5,498 nucleotides of DNA from Solirubrobacterales bacterium (GTDB lineage: Bacteria > Actinomycetota > Thermoleophilia > Solirubrobacterales > Solirubrobacteraceae): NCBI GenBank assembly GCA_025964065.1, contig JAOPZO010000480.1, positions 1 through 5,498 of the forward strand, read 5' to 3'. Each line of letters opens with the position of its first letter. Positions within the stretch are counted from its first letter, which is position 1. Position numbers and translations under genes: made by a program. This document shows positions 5,241 through 5,498 of the stretch, piece after piece. The notes under the pieces are model-generated. The model was given only the letters and a program-made list of their open reading frames with translations. It was not told the origin of the DNA and did no database searches.

Positions 5241-5498
5241 CCGGGGGAGTGTGGGCCATGCGGAGCCGCGGGTCCATCGGGTGCAGGCCCCACTGGACGG
5301 TCGTCCGGTCCTCCGGCCCCGCCGGGCGGTGCCGCCAGGAGCGCCTCGAGCCGGGAGCGGTCGTTGACCCCGAGCTTCCGGTAGGCCCGGCCCAGGTGCC
5401 AGTCGACGGTCTTCCGGGTCACCACGAGCGCTTCGGCGATCTCGCGGTTCGTCCGGCCCTGGGCGGCCAGCACCGCGACGCGGCGCTCCGCGGGCGTG
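5237..5498 (-). CDS. LuxR-type HTH regulator, C-terminal part, probably LAL family (5' end outside window)
   Basis: Only the last 86 residues are visible; the frame is open to the window edge. Visible residues 1-55 form a complete GerE/LuxR helix-turn-helix: TPAERRVAVLAAQG, then GRTNREIAEAL (14-24), then the recognition-helix region TRKTVDWHLGRAYRKLGV (27-44) and R-S-R-L-E-A-L-L. The wording G-R-T-N-R-E-I-A and H-L-x-R-A-Y-R-K-L-G is typical of large ATP-binding (MalT-like, LAL) regulators in actinobacteria. A response regulator of the NarL type remains possible, because the sensor domain is not in the window. The last 30 residues are a proline/glycine-rich tail of low complexity, unusual after a LuxR HTH. 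The TGA (5237-5239) overlaps the GTG start of the ftsH-like gene as GTGA, so the regulator and protease are probably translated in tandem. Confidence 0.88.
   Translation of the reverse strand, partial: TPAERRVAVLAAQGRTNREIAEALVVTRKTVDWHLGRAYRKLGVNDRSRLEALLAAPPGGAGGPDDRPVGPAPDGPAAPHGPHSPG

Noticed and set aside
3789..5384. A 531-codon open frame on the plus strand opposite the ftsH-like gene
   Set aside because: Its translation is Arg/Asp/Val/Leu-rich with no domain signature, as expected for the complement of a GC-rich gene; the minus strand encodes an unmistakable FtsH.
1..5498. Search for tRNA/rRNA, CRISPR repeats, insertion sequences, att sites or a defence island
   Set aside because: No regularly spaced repeats, terminal inverted repeats with a transposase, or tRNA-like cloverleaf were seen by eye; the genes are ordinary metabolic, membrane and regulatory ones.

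Overview
This is a GC-rich chromosomal window, densely coded. It suggests an actinomycete-type bacterium, possibly of the Thermoleophilia (Solirubrobacter/Conexibacter/Patulibacter-like). The grounds are base composition, GTG starts, few Shine-Dalgarno sites, a DUF3107-like small protein and a LAL-type LuxR tail. The lineage is inference. There are no mobile elements, RNA genes or CRISPR arrays. Seven genes are supported, two of them cut by the window edges.

Plus strand, 1-1961: the C-terminal part of a YegS/DagK-type lipid kinase runs through a GTGA stop/start overlap into a complete two-HKD phospholipase D/cardiolipin-synthase-like protein. The two read as one translationally coupled unit for membrane phospholipid metabolism.

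Minus strand, 5498 down to 1958: in transcription order these are the C-terminus of a LuxR-type (probably LAL) regulator, a short single-TM FtsH-type AAA+ zinc protease joined by another GTGA overlap, methylmalonyl-CoA epimerase after a 23-base gap, a 71-residue DUF3107-like protein 4 bases further on, and, after a 118-base gap, a MYG1-family (DHH-type) hydrolase/exonuclease. The first four look like one operon. The MYG1 gene may have its own, possibly leaderless, promoter in the 118-base gap, which also holds an inverted repeat right after the preceding stop.

The two units converge with no spacer: the phospholipase D stop and the MYG1 stop share the palindrome CTAG at 1958-1961, inside a larger stem-loop.

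Most of the window is ordinary housekeeping and membrane-quality-control sequence. I see no clear undescribed system. The points most worth a second look are the regulator-ftsH coupling, the FtsH with no first membrane segment or periplasmic domain and a divergent pore region, and the two GTGA junctions without Shine-Dalgarno sites.
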